From NCBI RefSeq assembly GCF_008831285.2, contig NW_022205269.1, positions 1 to 48,948 of the forward strand: DNA of 48,948 bases, read 5' to 3'. Made by a program: the position numbers and the translations under genes. The notes beneath the pieces were generated by a model. It worked only from the letters and a program-made list of their open reading frames with translations. It ran no database searches and had not been told where the DNA came from. This DNA is from Nymphaea colorata. Lineage: Eukaryota; Streptophyta; Magnoliopsida; Nymphaeales; Nymphaeaceae. This document shows, in pieces, positions 22,169-33,832 of this stretch (its first letter is position 1; the number at the start of each line of letters is the position of its first letter).

Positions 22169-24717
22169 ATGACAAACAGAGAGCAATCTGTTGCCGGCAA
22201 CGATACCGGCCTCGAACAGCAAGACAAAACAAGTAATCCCCATTCTAGCCTTTGAAACAACGCCAACGGGACCACCCCGGCGGCTTTGTTTCCCTCTCCT
22301 CATCTCCATATTATGCAGACCCTTTCGACAAGCTCATCGCATCGGACCAACTCTCCTACCTACCCAACCTCTACCTCAGACAGTATAAGGCAGTTGACGA
22401 ATTGGTGAGGCTGAGACAGGACTTTCCAGAGCAAAGAGTATTACTCAAGCGGCCATATACACGATGGGATGCATTATTAGACGAAATGAGGTTCAGATCG
22501 AGAGTGGTGCTGGAAGTAATGGTAGGATTATGTAGAAAAGAAGTTCAAAGTAGTCCAGCGGCTCAAGCAGCCAAACAGTTGAAGCTGGAAGTGCAGCGCG
22601 GGCAGCTAAGAGAAGAGGAAAACTATCATTTCCACCGACTGACTGGAAGTTACCTTTCAGATGCAGTCTTGAACTCCTTCCAGCAGCAGGGCAAGACCGT
22701 GGAGATCGAAATAAAGGTGGAGCCCAAAGAAGAGGAGCAGAAAGCGTCGTCAAAAAGAACCAAGATGACATCTTCGTGGAGGGAGGTGACGACTACTACG
22801 ACATCCCTGAGAGAACAATCTTCTCGATGACCTTCTGAACGACCCGATTGTAGCATTCATTCTCATTTAGGTCGAAAAGAAAGAGGAATACGTGGAGAGG
22901 GAGGAGACCTACATTGAGCCTATTTCTGCTGTCCTGGCTGCCAAATACGCACAGAGCAAAAACGGAGCCGAATTTGAACCTTCTGCCTCGATTTCACGCA
23001 AGGTTTCTCTCAAACGCATCAACTAAAGCGTCCGCAGCGCCTCAAAATCAAAGAAGAAGAGGAGTAGCTGCCCGGACGAAGCTTAAGCAGCGCCACTGTC
23101 TTCCTCAGCAATCTGCTCAACACTGAGCCTGAATCAAAGGCAAGGAACATCATCGAGCTGCCCAGCAGGACAGAATGGCTTTTCACTTCCGACCGACCCC
23201 GCAAGCGCAAGGAAGACGACACTTTCTAGCTGAGGTGGAGCCCATAAGAGCTGTAGAAGTTCTAGCAGCGCAACTAAAAGTTCAACCTGCGTAAGGGCAA
23301 GATCGACAACAACATCCTGGTGATGTCCCTTTCCAACGACGAGGAGGAGTACAACGCTACTTCGATAAGAAATCTCGGCCGACCGCTCCTTCCCTCCCAC
23401 CCTCCAGAACATCCCGAAACTGCAGATCCAAAAGACTCAAAATACTACAATGAGTTCCATGACATCGACTATGAATCTTTCATAAGGAAGTACAACAAAA
23501 GAACTATTTTGAGAAGTTCTCAGCTAAGGCTCCCTTCCTCTTCCCCTAGAACTACTCTCTCGATGAGTTGTAGGACAACTAGACGATCAACGCGGGCAAG
23601 ATCTTCGTCCACCACCCGAAAAGGTCCTGGACAGGCTAATCTACCGCATTTCGGACTACAAGTTGGCGGCCTCCGTGCGTTCCGACTTCTCCCACATCCG
23701 TATGGACCTCAACGAAATGCTGATCCTGGCATTCCTGGCCAAGAAGTACGTGCGCAAGTTCGGAAACGACTGGCGCAGCATCACCCAGTTCATCGCCATG
23801 CACCCCATCTTCAGCAACCACCACATCACGCAGGAAGTCGTCCAGGAAGTATACCAACTCGTCGCCAAGTTCGACCACTCCGACCCCCTCGCCGAAATCA
23901 ACCTTGGGACAAGAAATACTGCCTTTCGACTACTATGGCTGCTACAGCTATGCCGAATTCGGAGAGAAGATGTACAACAAGGAGGATACAAAAAGCCGGA
24001 GAAAATGGTGGCTGAGGAGGAGACTGACGAGGACAGCAAGTTCGACATCGAACGCTATGCGCAGATGATCAAGGAGCCACCAGAGGAGCCGAAATTGCTC
24101 GAGCTGCAGGCCATGGAGGAGGAATACCGGTTTCGCCAGGGATGTCTTTGACAGAATGTCCAAATCAGACCACAACTTCGTCCTCAACAGGGAAAACAAG
24201 TTCGAGAGGATACGCAACGTCCTCGAGAAGTTCCAGGAAGCCCCCACAAGATCGAATACACGGCTGAGGATAGGGACAAGAGGGAAAATGTGGGAAAGAT
24301 CCTCGACGAGCTGCTCGCATCCTCTAAAGGAGGAGAATTCAAGCCAGCCACTCCCTTCCGCAAAAAGAAAAGTACTAACCACCATACCTAGACATAAACG
24401 AGCGAAACAACGAGCTGGTGAAGATCCTGCAGGCCCTAAGGAACAAAAACGTGGGCGTTCCCAACCCGAACCAGCAGAAGAAGCCAGAAGAGACCAATAA
24501 GAACTTCCCACAAGCAAATGCTCCCAAATCTACTCCTGCAGCTTCCAATCCCGCGCCTGCTCCCGCCCCCAAGCAGAACGAAGCCGTCGAACAAAAGTAA
24601 GCTCATTAATAACTCAGAAAAACCATCCAGAAGTCTCCTGAGAAGGCCGACAAGAAGCAGTTGGGCGCGCCTCCCAAGAAGGATCGCAAGAACAAGGACG
24701 GAGAGGAAAAGAAGTGA
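22169..24717 (+). CDS. SANT-domain chromatin-type protein, frame-broken
   Basis: From ATG 22169 or the frame open around 22252, through about eight 1-nt frame changes, to TGA 24715. A SANT/Myb helix is clear near 23230: LRWSPEELEKFEQRNEKF, where the Glu before LEKF and the Glu before KFEQ come from TAA/TAG, matching W-S-x-E-E. A second SANT-like region at 23700-23870 reads NEMLILAFLAKKYVRKFGND and continues with WRSITQFIAMHPIF. Charged helices follow (MIKEPPEEPKLLELQAMEEE), then a Pro/Ala/Lys tail. Domain content suggests a nuclear chromatin or transcription subunit, but no specific complex can be assigned. A likely 21-nt intron is at 24597-24617. Confidence 0.55.
24597..24617 (+). other. Probable 21-nt spliceosomal intron
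   Basis: Begins GTAAGC and ends CTCAG. It is a multiple of three, so removal keeps the frame and joins EAVEQK to KPSRS-type basic sequence. The strong GTAAG donor and the size match the 20-nt intron of the MYB gene. Confidence 0.55.
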
Positions 24718-24756
24718 GTGATACATTCATCATCCAATCCATATGAAGATAAAATA

Positions 24757-26291
24757 TCACTAAAATTGCATGAACTCCTTCAATCTTGATGCGATTTCCT
24801 CTCTTTCTCCCTCCAAATAGGCTCTTTTCCTCAAAAGCTCGTCCAAAATGCACTCCTGGTTCTTGTGCCTGGCCAAGCGCTGAGGGAACGCTTAGAGATG
24901 AATATTTTGCTGCTGAGGTTGAAGCGGCCTCCGGAAATCGGCGAGGAGAGAGTAGCCACGGGGAAGGCTCGCTTTTGTTGGCTTGTAGGAGCTATGTACA
25001 TCAAGTTCTGAGGGAAGGAGGGAATCAGCTCAATTTCCTCAGGCTCTACGCTTTTCAGGCTGGAGGAGCGGCGAGAATTGAGGTGATTTGGGCGGCTACT
25101 AAGGCATGCTTGGACTGTGGCTAGTCCACTCACTTTCTTCTCCAAATCGCATCATCTTCGCCAGCATCAGCAGAGGGCAAGCAGGCTCCCATTTCTTCAT
25201 TCTCTTGGGAATTCTCAACTTTTTTCGTTGGTTTGAATATTGAATGCTGTTTTCCTCCTTCATTTCCTGCACATCTACCGCAAAGCTGTCATTCTTCCCG
25301 ATCTCTTTCCCATTCTCCTCCTTCATTGGTCCATTCTCTATGGTAATTTTAATTTCTTGAGTGGTGATAGTCTGTTAGTTGATGCTGTATGGGTGTGGGT
25401 TTGTATGCTGTCAATTTTGATGATTTTGTTGGGTTTTTTTTCATACTTCCTCAGGCTTTTCTCGAAGTTGAACTCGACGTAGGGGTTGATGTCGGTGCGG
25501 AACCGGTTGCAGCGCTTCATGGAGGTTAACTGCGAATAGTCAAATTATTAAAATAACATTAAGCCTATATTACACCCAACAAACTGTTTAAATCAGTTGG
25601 GAAGATGATAGTTAAAAGAATAGAATAAATTAGTCATTTCATACCGCTCTCACTCAGAGTCAACGCCTATAGGATACTCCCACAATCGCTGCGAAACCCG
25701 CTCCGTCACCGCCTCCGATGATCTTGCCCTAGAGCTGTGCTAGTCTACTCATGATTATTTCCTTCATCTCGTCCGCCCTGCGCTTCTGAGCCTCGCATTA
25801 CAGTCTTATTTCTTCTACTTCGAGGGCGGCCTTGCGGTGCTGGTCTCGATACTTGTGGTTACTTTGCTTCAGCTTGTGGACCTCCCTCAGCAACAGCTCG
25901 TTCTGCATCTTCAGGTTTTAATTTTCACTTTTGAGAATACGTTCGATGCTGGCGTACTGTTGGAGCTGGCCGGGGTCGATTTGTGGGGAGTTGGAGAGCT
26001 GCGGGGGTTCTGTGGAGTGGGTTGGTCTGAAGGTGGCCCTGGAGTATTGGAGGTTCTGATGGATCGCGTGCTGAGCTACTTATCGTTGTGGGAGAAGAAG
26101 TCTGGGTAGGAAAGCATGGAGTAGTCTGAACTGACGTTGGTCTTGGATGGGTAGGTGGAAAGATGGCTGGAGGAGGTAAAGGGTGCTGATGGATCGAGGT
26201 CAGCTTCCGTAACTTTGATCCTGAGTTCCTTCTTATAGGTATTGTTCATTCTTCGTTGGTTCTGTTTCAGGAATTTATATATATGATGCAA
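24757..26291 (-). CDS. Coiled-coil protein, unknown function
   Basis: Minus-strand frame from ATG at 26291 (or 26249) giving RIKVTEADLDPSAPFTSSSH, then a shifted frame with a strong coiled coil: QYASIERILKSENENLKMQN, ELLLREVHKLKQSNHKYRDQ, RRADEMKEIIMSRLAQLEGK. After an apparent intron of about 130 nt at about 25530-25660 (GTATG...TTCGCAG) coding resumes with FNFEKSLRKYEKK and ends with LARHKNQECILDELLRKRAY up to TGA at 24757. At least three frame changes are needed. It is convergent with the SANT gene, with about 40 bp between stops. Probably a structural or scaffold protein. Confidence 0.5.
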
Positions 26292-26432
26292 AATTCATTC
26301 TAAATGGTCGTTATTGTTCATCCCTCCAAAACCCAATATACTTCTTTCCTCCCCATGCCCGTCCCCCTCGCATCCGATCCTGCCACTTCTCCTCATTTTT
26401 CGCCTGCTCTTCCAGTATAATTGGAGCTTATA

Positions 26433-27530
26433 ATGGATACGCAAGAATCTCAGGAGGAAGGCAGGCACTCAGGGCGATGGACTCGCGAGTAGCACCAGCG
26501 CTTCATGTACGGTAGTCGTTTCCCCATACAGCCATCATGCAGTACGGCAAGGACTGGAAAAAGGTCGAGCAGTATGTGAGGACGCGGACTGGTTCTCAGG
26601 TGCGCTCCCACGCGCAGAAGTTCTTCAAAAATTGCAGAAAAGCAGCGCAGGGCAGGCGCAGGAGGCGGGAGGAGAGCAGCAGAACAGACGGCAGGACCAC
26701 TCGGAAACTGAATTTGACTTCGAGAGAGAGGTGAACAGCGAAGTCACCCCGTCCACTCCTCTGGAACTGGTCTCCCTGATCAAGAAGCAGGAGAAGGAAG
26801 AAGGTAGATGGTTGCTGACGCAGGCGGGAGATAAATTTGTTCCAACTCAAAAAGACGCTGGAAGAACACGGTCGAAGCTAGGAGAAGCCAGCCCCCACGG
26901 AAAAATAAGCCGTCCTGCCGCAGTCGAGCTCGTTCAAGAGCATGAGCAACATCCTAAGCGCATACGAGGAGGTAAACAACGGCAAGGAGTCGCCCCACCA
27001 GGACGAAAGCTTCTTCATCTCCATCACGTATCCAAACTGCTATGAAGCAAAAAATACAAGAGACTGTTCAAGCAAGTAGAGGACTTTGACCGATTGATAG
27101 ATCTGCATGCAGTAACCGAGCATCCGCAAACGTAATTCGCACAGCACCGGAAACGGTCGTTTACCTTGCCATAGGGGAGTGAGGTCAGTTAGGAGGAAAT
27201 GGATGAAAAAATTAGGAGATAAAGAAGCGGATCAACGTCTAAGGCAGGGAGGGCAGGTAATCCAAGTAAAAGAAGGAGAAGAGGGAGGCAAAAGAGAAGA
27301 AGGAGAGGAAGGATAGCGAAAGCTCAATCCAGTATATGGCGCCACCGCTCGGCAGACTCACCACCATCCAGAACACCCCCACGAAGAGGAACAGATCTCC
27401 TTCAGAGCCATCGCCGAGGACAAGGTCGAGGAAAAATAGAGGACCGACCCCACTAGCAACCAATAGCACAAATGAGCAAGATTTTTCATCCTCACCTATA
27501 CACTCTATCGTGAATAATAAACGAGGATAA
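26433..27530 (+). CDS. SHAQKF-class MYB transcription factor
   Basis: ATG 26433. The MYB domain is unmistakable: GRWTREEHQRFMYAIMQYGK followed by DWKKVEQYVRTRTGSQVRSH and AQKFF. The Glu in REEH is TAG, the usual glutamate of this family. The domain is interrupted by a 20-nt intron at 26512-26531. After AQKFF the frame is lost at an A5 run (26627-26631); one more A gives FFKKLQKSSAG, the expected family sequence. Further frame changes occur near 26855 and 27045. The C-terminal part is charged and low-complexity, with a Ser/Pro/Arg-rich end near 27336-27530. It is a nuclear DNA-binding regulator; the target is not predictable. The exact stop is uncertain. Confidence 0.8.
26512..26531 (+). other. 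20-nt intron inside the MYB domain
   Basis: GTAGTC...ATACAG. Removing exactly these 20 bases joins TAC G to CC ATC and restores FMYAIMQYGKDW across the MYB helices with no gap. It is the best-supported intron in the window, because both flanks are conserved family sequence. Confidence 0.9.
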
Positions 27531-27533
27531 TTA

Positions 27534-28346
27534 TCAGCGGAAGATGGAAGTTTAGAAGTCCTCCATGAGTGTCTTGGGAGGCTACCTGTCGAACTGCTCC
27601 TCGTTTTTGATCCTGTTCCAGGATTTAGCCAAAACTAGATCTGCTAGAGACTGATGAAGTTGTCCTTCCCCATGGAGAGCCTGCGACAGATGGCATTGAT
27701 CTTGTTCTCCTGCATGTTCCTGGCCTTCCTGAGACAGACCCTCATCTCAGCGAAGGTGATGACGCTTTCGCTCTGGATCTCGTAGTAGCTCTTGCTCTCT
27801 CCCTTCTTTTGATCAGCCTGATTATCTTCTTGATCTGATGCTTGGTGAGTCTGGGAAAGGCTTCCTGCTTGCGTAGTTAAGCTCCTGGATGAATTCCACT
27901 TCTTTCTCAACAGCAGCACCACCAGGCATACTATTTCTTCGTTGACGCCCTCCTCGATGGGATTCCTGAGTATCGCTTGAGTCCAACCGTGGAGATGTAC
28001 TTGAGGGGTTCGATGGTGGAGGGATAGATGAAGTTGAGGAAGCCCACAAAGTCCACTTTTTCCTTGTAGCCATACAAGCCGAACAAAATTTTGACTTCAT
28101 CATCGCTCTTGACGATTCTATTCTCCTCGAGTATCTGCAGGATGTGCCTGCGAGTGATGAGGCCCTCCCCCTGGAGATATAGTTGAACAAGGCCAGCGGA
28201 TGGAAGTCCGAACGAGTGGTGATGGCCTCGCGGTAGGCCTGCAGGACGTTTTCCTGCTGCTCCAGCAAGGCGAAGTAGCTGCAGATGCTGTTGAAGATCT
28301 CTCCCTCCTTGAACTCTGCCTTCTTGTTTAGGCTCTCCCTGATCAT
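27534..28346 (-). CDS. EF-hand-like regulatory protein
   Basis: Minus strand, ATG at 28346, TGA at 27534. The N-terminus reads FNSICSYFALLEQQENVLQA; then, in a shifted frame, EGLITRRHILQILEENRIVK and SDDEVKILFGLYGYKEKVDF precede VGFLNFIYPS. The spacing of helix, acidic loop and helix is EF-hand/calcineurin-B-like, although the loops are poor in Asp. The C-terminal part has ITFAEMRVCLRKARNMQENK and ends with KNEEQFDREPPKTLMEDFET. Two or three 1-nt frame changes are needed. It is convergent with the MYB gene and divergent, across 24 bp, from the deacetylase gene. Likely a calcium sensor or a degenerate relative. Confidence 0.55.
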
Positions 28347-28370
28347 AACGACTATATTATTATAATATCG
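28347..28370. promoter_or_regulatory. 24-bp divergent intergenic region
   Basis: Only 24 bases, almost all A/T, separate the minus-strand ATG of the EF-hand gene from the plus-strand ATG of the deacetylase. If both starts are right, both 5' leaders and the core promoters must overlap coding sequence or be extremely short. Confidence 0.5.
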
Positions 28371-29277
28371 ATGGAGGGAGTTGGAGATAAGGACGCAGGA
28401 AAGTTGTGGTCATCATCAATGCTGATGACTTTGGATGTAATATAGATATCGATAGGGGGATGCTTAACTGATCAGAAATAGATGCATTAATAGCACCTCT
28501 GTGCTTATCAATGGAAGTGATATCGTGCATGGGGCAGAAATAATCAAAAAATTGATTCAGGAAAGCCATAATTGGAGAAGGGAGTGTCGGTTGGACTGCA
28601 TTTCAATATTACTGAAGGAAGGCCACTCACCAAGCCAATTTTGGAGTCGAAACTAGTGGAAAATGGGGAGTTTATAGGAAAGCCAAAATTTCGAAGTCAC
28701 TCAGTAAAGCCAATCCTTTGAGCCTCATCAGGTAGAAGAAGAACTCATCAGGCAAGTATAACGGTTCATTGAGCTTTTTGGAAGAAAGCCACCCATATAG
28801 ACGGACATAACCACGTCATATCATTCCTGCGATTGCTTAGGTTCTAGCTAAAACCATGAAGAAATTAGGAATCGATAAAACGAGAATTCCTCTCGAAAAA
28901 CTGGAGAAGATAACGCTGCCAATTAACCATCTTTTCCTCAAATTTGCTGAGTCTTCTAAGGAAATATACGCAAAATATGACATAAAATCAGCTGCAGAGT
29001 TCGTGGCCTTTAAAACTTTGGAAACTTGTCTGCTGATCTGCTTCGAAGGGCAGTGAAAGCGCAGGCTGGAAGAAGCGGATCGGTGGAGATGATGTGCCAC
29101 CCTGGGTTCCCTGCTTCTGAAGGCAACCAGTGGGTAATGAGCCAAGATCGGCTCAGATAACTACAGCAGCTCTCCACATAGTTCTAGTAGTTTAAAGGAT
29201 TAGGCAACTACCACGATCTTAATGAAGCAACTCCAATTTAGCGAAAAATTGATCCAAAATACTAAATAAGCAAATGA
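28371..29277 (+). CDS. YdjC/ChbG-family carbohydrate deacetylase, frame-broken
   Basis: Family hallmarks in order: KVVVIINADDFGCNIDIDRG with the metal-binding Asp pair; INSTSVLINGSDIVHGAEII; VGLHFNITEGRPLTKPILES; HIDGHNHV, the metal-binding His cluster; IPAIAEVLAKTMKKLGIDKT; VEMMCHPGFPASEGNQWVMS; and RLRELQQL, in which Glu is TAA. These enzymes remove N-acetyl groups from chito- or other oligosaccharides. The motifs lie in different frames, with changes near 28385, 28470-28490, 28600, 28725, 28830 and 29055. All catalytic segments are present, so the gene was functional recently, or is functional and the sequence carries errors. The ATG choice at 28371 is tentative. Confidence 0.7.
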
Positions 29278-29508
29278 TTTTTGACGATTTATCATTCAAA
29301 ATGAATAATATTCCTGCAAACACTGCATGGCCCCTTCCAGATATTGCTCCAAACGGAAAGAAGGATAATAAAATTTAATTCAAATGGGATTGATTACAAT
29401 AATTATGCAATATAATAATGGGTTAAAATTTTCCTTTTCCCTGCATTCTCACACTCCCGCCTCACCACGCTCCACACCCAAATTCCCTCAATCGAAATCT
29501 AGCAATAA

Positions 29509-30170
29509 ATGAAGACAAACAAACCAAAATAGACACCAGTCGGCAAACCGGAAAGAAGTTTACTCACCTTTTCTCACTCACCCCTTCAAAAAGAAAAACC
29601 AGTGCGGCCATAGTCCAAAGGAAAACGTATCCTTTAGAAATATTCGCATTTGACTTTGATAGCCCATAAATAAAAACCTGATAAGGATAGCAAGTCTGTG
29701 AGGTCGGTCCAATCCAGTAAGTCCCACAAGTACTATCGCAGCAAGACCTAAACAAGCAACTCCCTCACCAAATCCCCCAAGAGTAGGCACTCAAGCATAA
29801 GCTCAACCAATCTGAATTCATACTATCGCAGCTTGAAGGCCAGACAAAGCCGACCAGCTATACGAAAGAACCACCCAAGATCTAACTCATCGTCGAACCA
29901 TTTAGGAGCGCCTTTTCCAATAAAAAAATGGGGAAAAATTGACGAATTTGACTAACAACTACGTTGAGCCTTTGAAATCAGCCAATTCAAGGAGTCCCAA
30001 GCATTCCCCAGATTTGAATAGCCAGCACAGCATCAAAACATTCCAGATCGAGGCAAATCGTTTAAGTCCATGCTCAAAAAGGCAAGGCCGGTCCTAAGGA
30101 TAGGTGGTCGATTGCTGAGCAATAGTAAGTTATAGTAGATGTCAAAGCCTCGATAAATCTAAGAGGATTT
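29509..30170 (+). CDS. Basic Ser-rich protein, unknown
   Basis: ATG 29509, open to TGA 29965 (152 aa), then apparently continuing one base off as NNYVEPLKSANSRSPKHSPD and on to about 30100-30170. Composition is Ser/Lys/Arg with repeated YYRS (HKYYRSKTETS, NSYYRSLKAR). It is likely disordered. No family recognised. Homopolymer-rich sequence near 29930-29945 could explain the frame change. Confidence 0.4.
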
Positions 30171-30281
30171 CAATTAATTTTGATCATTTTTTCAATCATT
30201 TCCCTATACCTGCTATCCATTCTTCTTTAGTAAATGCGTAACTTTCCAAGGTGGCTCATTTCCTCATAAAATATATATTTA

Positions 30282-30978
30282 ATGAGATCGAATAGCACCA
30301 AGCACCGTACAGTATCGACCGCTGTCAACTCCAGCGCAAAACTGCCTAAAATCAATACAATGAACCAGCAAGGAACGACCCAAATCTTCAACAAAAAGCT
30401 ATTCACCGATAATCAATCATTGCTTTTTCCCTCGAGCAATAAAAATAAATTAAGAGATCGCATCAAGACGTAAGTCAACACTGAAAGGAGAGTCCTCCCT
30501 TCCAGTACAAGCATCAAGGGTGGAAGATATGGGCTATAGAAGACTCGAGGAATCTCTAAATGCCATCAATGAAATGTTCAAAAAGATACAGAAATTGCGT
30601 CAGAGCTATGGCATTGTTTCATTGAACGAAAAAGGAGAAGAGGAAGAGCGGTTCGGTCCAAACTCCAACCAAGTCCCATACGATCCCCAGTTGCACGAGA
30701 TGAACGAGCAAATATTCCAAATAAAAGGGCAAATCGAATAGACCTTATAGTAAGTGTTCCGAATTTCCAAGCAATACCCCCGCTTGAAGCATCTAATCGA
30801 GCAACTTTTGGAACAACATATGCAGGAGTTCCTGATCGAAAACGGAAGGAGCGGTAAAATAGCCGCCATGAAGGCTCATCATAGATTGATTCAATCTTCT
30901 CAGGAAAAATGGCAAAGCTATGCTTGCATTGATCTCCTTCCATATAACTATAAGGATCCATTTTTAAATAATCATTGA
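30282..30978 (+). CDS. Small coiled-coil protein with tiny intron(s)
   Basis: ATG 30282 opens a Ser/Thr/Asn-rich N-terminus. A 22-nt segment at 30505-30526 (GTACAA...GGAAG) has intron ends, and its removal joins SSN to MGYRRLEESLNAINEMFKKI in frame. A GTAAG...AAAG segment at 30470-30487 (18 nt, 3n) may be a second intron. The C-terminal half is helical: ISKQYPRLKHLIEQLLEQHM and GRSGKIAAMKAHHRLIQSSQ. It stops at TGA 30976, but the next codons remain open in the same frame, so it may belong to a longer gene reaching toward 31.8 kb. Confidence 0.55.
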
Positions 30979-31950
30979 TTGAAATATGAGCTAAGCCAAA
31001 AGTGGAGGAGCCTAGCCGCTACAACCCTATATCATTGCCCACAGAGGTTATTCAGTCTTTTCCCTGAGAATTCTTTGAAAGCATTAGGCTGCCATCTCAA
31101 GTCCACTATGTTGAATTTGATATCCTGCTTACCAAGGATAATAAATTGTCTTCCACGATAGGAATTTGGCAAATTGACCAACATCAAGAAGTTCAGAGTT
31201 TAAGGACAGAAGGAGAATTCGTGAATGATATAAGAAGGGCGAAACCTTGATTGGTGGGTCAAGGATTTCAAAAGGATGAACTAAAAGCTGGAAATCAGCA
31301 AAATCCTAAATAGGCCACAGCTGAGGAAATTGAAGTTTACCATTCCACCTGGATGAGGTCTTGAAGAGATACTCTATCAAAGAAATCATTTAAAGAAAAT
31401 ACGCAGGTTTTTATTAAGTCAAGAGTGCCAGGAATATGGGGAAAATGAAGAGATGAGATCTTGCCAAAATAGGCTTGTCTCAAGGCACGGCTTATCAACC
31501 TAAAGTAGTGCAATGCTAAAGGCTACCAACCATCATTCAATCCTTTAGCCATAAGATCCTAAGCTCTCGACGAAGAAATCTCAAATTCCAGTTGCGCACC
31601 TTTTCGCTTAAACTGTGGTTACTAAGAAGTTATTTAAAACCAAAGCTTTCGAAGACCATGGAATCTCCATCAGCCCACAACGTAAAATGAAGTGATCAGC
31701 TGTAGGCTCTTGGATTTCGGTCTTCTTCTGGACCTTAATGACGATGACAAGAGCTCCTAAATCTCTGCCTCCCCGTTAAAACCTGGAGGATGCCTATTTC
31801 ATGCTTTTCCGCGCGGAATAGATGGCATCATCACTGAATTCCCTGAGAAGTGCGAATAATACCTGAATGCCTTCAGAGCAGCCACACTGCTATCGCGCCA
31901 AAAAGCCATGATCTCCATATCCCATCCATCTATTTGGATATTATTAATCA
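30979..31950 (+). CDS. Unknown coding region, frame-broken
   Basis: Protein-like stretches appear in more than one frame: ESIRLPSQVHYVEFDILLTK and STIGIWQIDQHQEVQSLRTE at about 31075-31250, bounded by in-frame TGA codons, and LLDFGLLLDLNDDDKSSEIS with FHAFPRGIDGIITEFPEKCE at about 31700-31870. They look like real protein but match no family I know. They may be the C-terminal part of the preceding gene or the N-terminal part of the next one. Confidence 0.35.
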
Positions 31951-31951
31951 A

Positions 31952-33762
31952 ATGGATATAAATGACGATGACGATGAGGACCTCCCCAACAAGATAAAGC
32001 ACTTCCTCACCAAGCATACCAACTTTAGAGATCCTGCCTTCGACCCGGCACCATATCTCATCAAAGTCTTGAAAGAGAAAGAGGCGAACCAGGAGCTGCT
32101 CGTAGAGAAACAGACCGAACTGATATAGCTAGAAAATGAAGCCCAGGAGTTGATCGAAGAGTCACTATCGATCGCTGCCAAGACTTCATGCAGTACTGAG
32201 CGTTCCACAATAGTATGGACAGCAACTAGAAGGCTCAAGCAAAACATGGCAAACGTGAAGAGGAAGGTGAAGGAAACCAAGGCTCTCCTGCTGCAGACGC
32301 AAAAGGACATCCAGCAGATCCATCTAAACTGCGTCTTCAACAAGCTGGTCTACCGCAGGCTCAAGGAAGTGAGCTGAAAATAAACCAGTATTAGACTGCA
32401 TCTTTGGCGCTGAAAAACCATCTATACCTCGATTGTGCGCAGAACTTGCCATCATTCAGCGGGACATCCGTCCTGTAGGGCGCCCTTGCCGCCAGATCTG
32501 AGAACCTAAAGCTGAGGTTTTTGCACCAAGCCATCGAGGAGGTGAGACTGTTCCTTTACTTTACTCCCCGTCTCACGCTTCCCACCGTCCAAATGTTCTT
32601 CGACCGGGTGGAGGACCGCTAGGAGATATTCAACGAGGTGCTGCACGCGCCCTTCCACCGCAGGTACCAGCTGTTCAAGAAGGCGCAGTGCGAGCAGTAC
32701 CTCTCTTCGATTTGGTCGATGTAGGGACTGGAGGAGCGGACGGGGCGGGTGGCTCTGGTCCACGACATCGTCAAGGGCATCATCCGCATCGGCAAGTCCT
32801 CCTAGATCACCGAATCCCTCATCCTGGACGTTAGAAAGTCAGTCGCCAACGTTTACCAAGTCCTGGCCTACTTCTTCTCGAAGGATCTCCCACATGAACG
32901 CAATAGTCGTCAAAAATGTTGGTTTACCAGCGCAGACCCGACCCCCACAATGCTTCCTATCTGTGCTCTTCTGCGTGGGAGCAGCTCTGCTCAGGAAGAT
33001 GGTGATCGTGCGCAAGATTTGCGGAGAGTACCAGCTGGATGAAGTGACCAGGAAGCTGAGCGCGGAGATAGTGCTGAGATGCTGAGGGACGAGATTGTGC
33101 ACTGGTGAGGCTGCTTACTTTCCGGAAATATTCCCATGGACAGGTGGAGGCTACTCCGAAGACCTTAGGAATAAGCTAAAGCAGGAGAGGGGATTCATCT
33201 ACTGGCCTTACTTTAGGATGCTCATTCAAAATTCGTTCCAAATCCTCTGCCAGCAACTTCTTAACATATAATAAAAGATCTTTTCACTTTCGCTGAAGAT
33301 TCATAATACTACGTGAAGGCATTCCAGTCCTTCCATCAAAAATTCTTGACTCTCTTTCATCAATAATTCATGAAGGAGATGGAAGTGGTCTTCCCGTAGG
33401 GGCGAGGATTCAATCCATAATCACTAGACTCTATCCTTTCTCAGCGGGAGTACACCCAGCAGACATCTAATTTTGCAGCAAGTATTGTTCATAATAAAGG
33501 AAGTCCATTCGTTAGTTTTTTTAGCTTATTTCCTTGCTGAACAGCCTAAAGGCATATTTTTCACTAAACAACTTCGAACCGTTGAGGTTCAAGCAATACT
33601 CAGTCCTGCTGATGACCTTTTTCTACCTGAAACTCAACTACACCCTCTACCGATACATCATCTCTCCCACCCAGTTCGACAAGGCCATGGAGGCCAGGAC
33701 AAAGGACGCAAAACTCAAAAATAAGGAAAACATACTGCCTCCCTTTTCGAAAACTTAGTGAA
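31952..33762 (+). CDS. Helical protein, possible vesicle-tethering subunit, frame-broken
   Basis: From ATG 31952: MDINDDDDEDLPNKIKHFLT, then FDPAPYLIKVLKEKEANQEL and VEKQTELIELENEAQELIEE. An acidic start, a residue block ending in PxxYL, and paired short helices recall the N-terminus of Vps51/COG/exocyst subunits. Later blocks: VQMFFDRVEDREEIFNEVLH, ALVHDIVKGIIRIGKSSEIT, LRKMVIVRKICGEYQLDEVT, FRMLIQNSFQILCQQLLNIE, and a final KLNYTLYRYIISPTQFDKAM ending at TGA 33760. About five frame changes are needed. The tethering label is a weak inference from helix pattern only. Confidence 0.35.
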
Positions 33763-33832
33763 ACCGAGGGAGGAGAATAAGCCTCGAACATAGAAAAAAT
33801 ATTTTAAGAATCTGTAAGGAGATCATCCGCAA

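Noticed and set aside
22234-22249. 16-nt GTAATC...TCTAG intron near the start of the SANT gene
   Set aside because: Removing it leads into a different frame from the one that continues as coding sequence from 22252.
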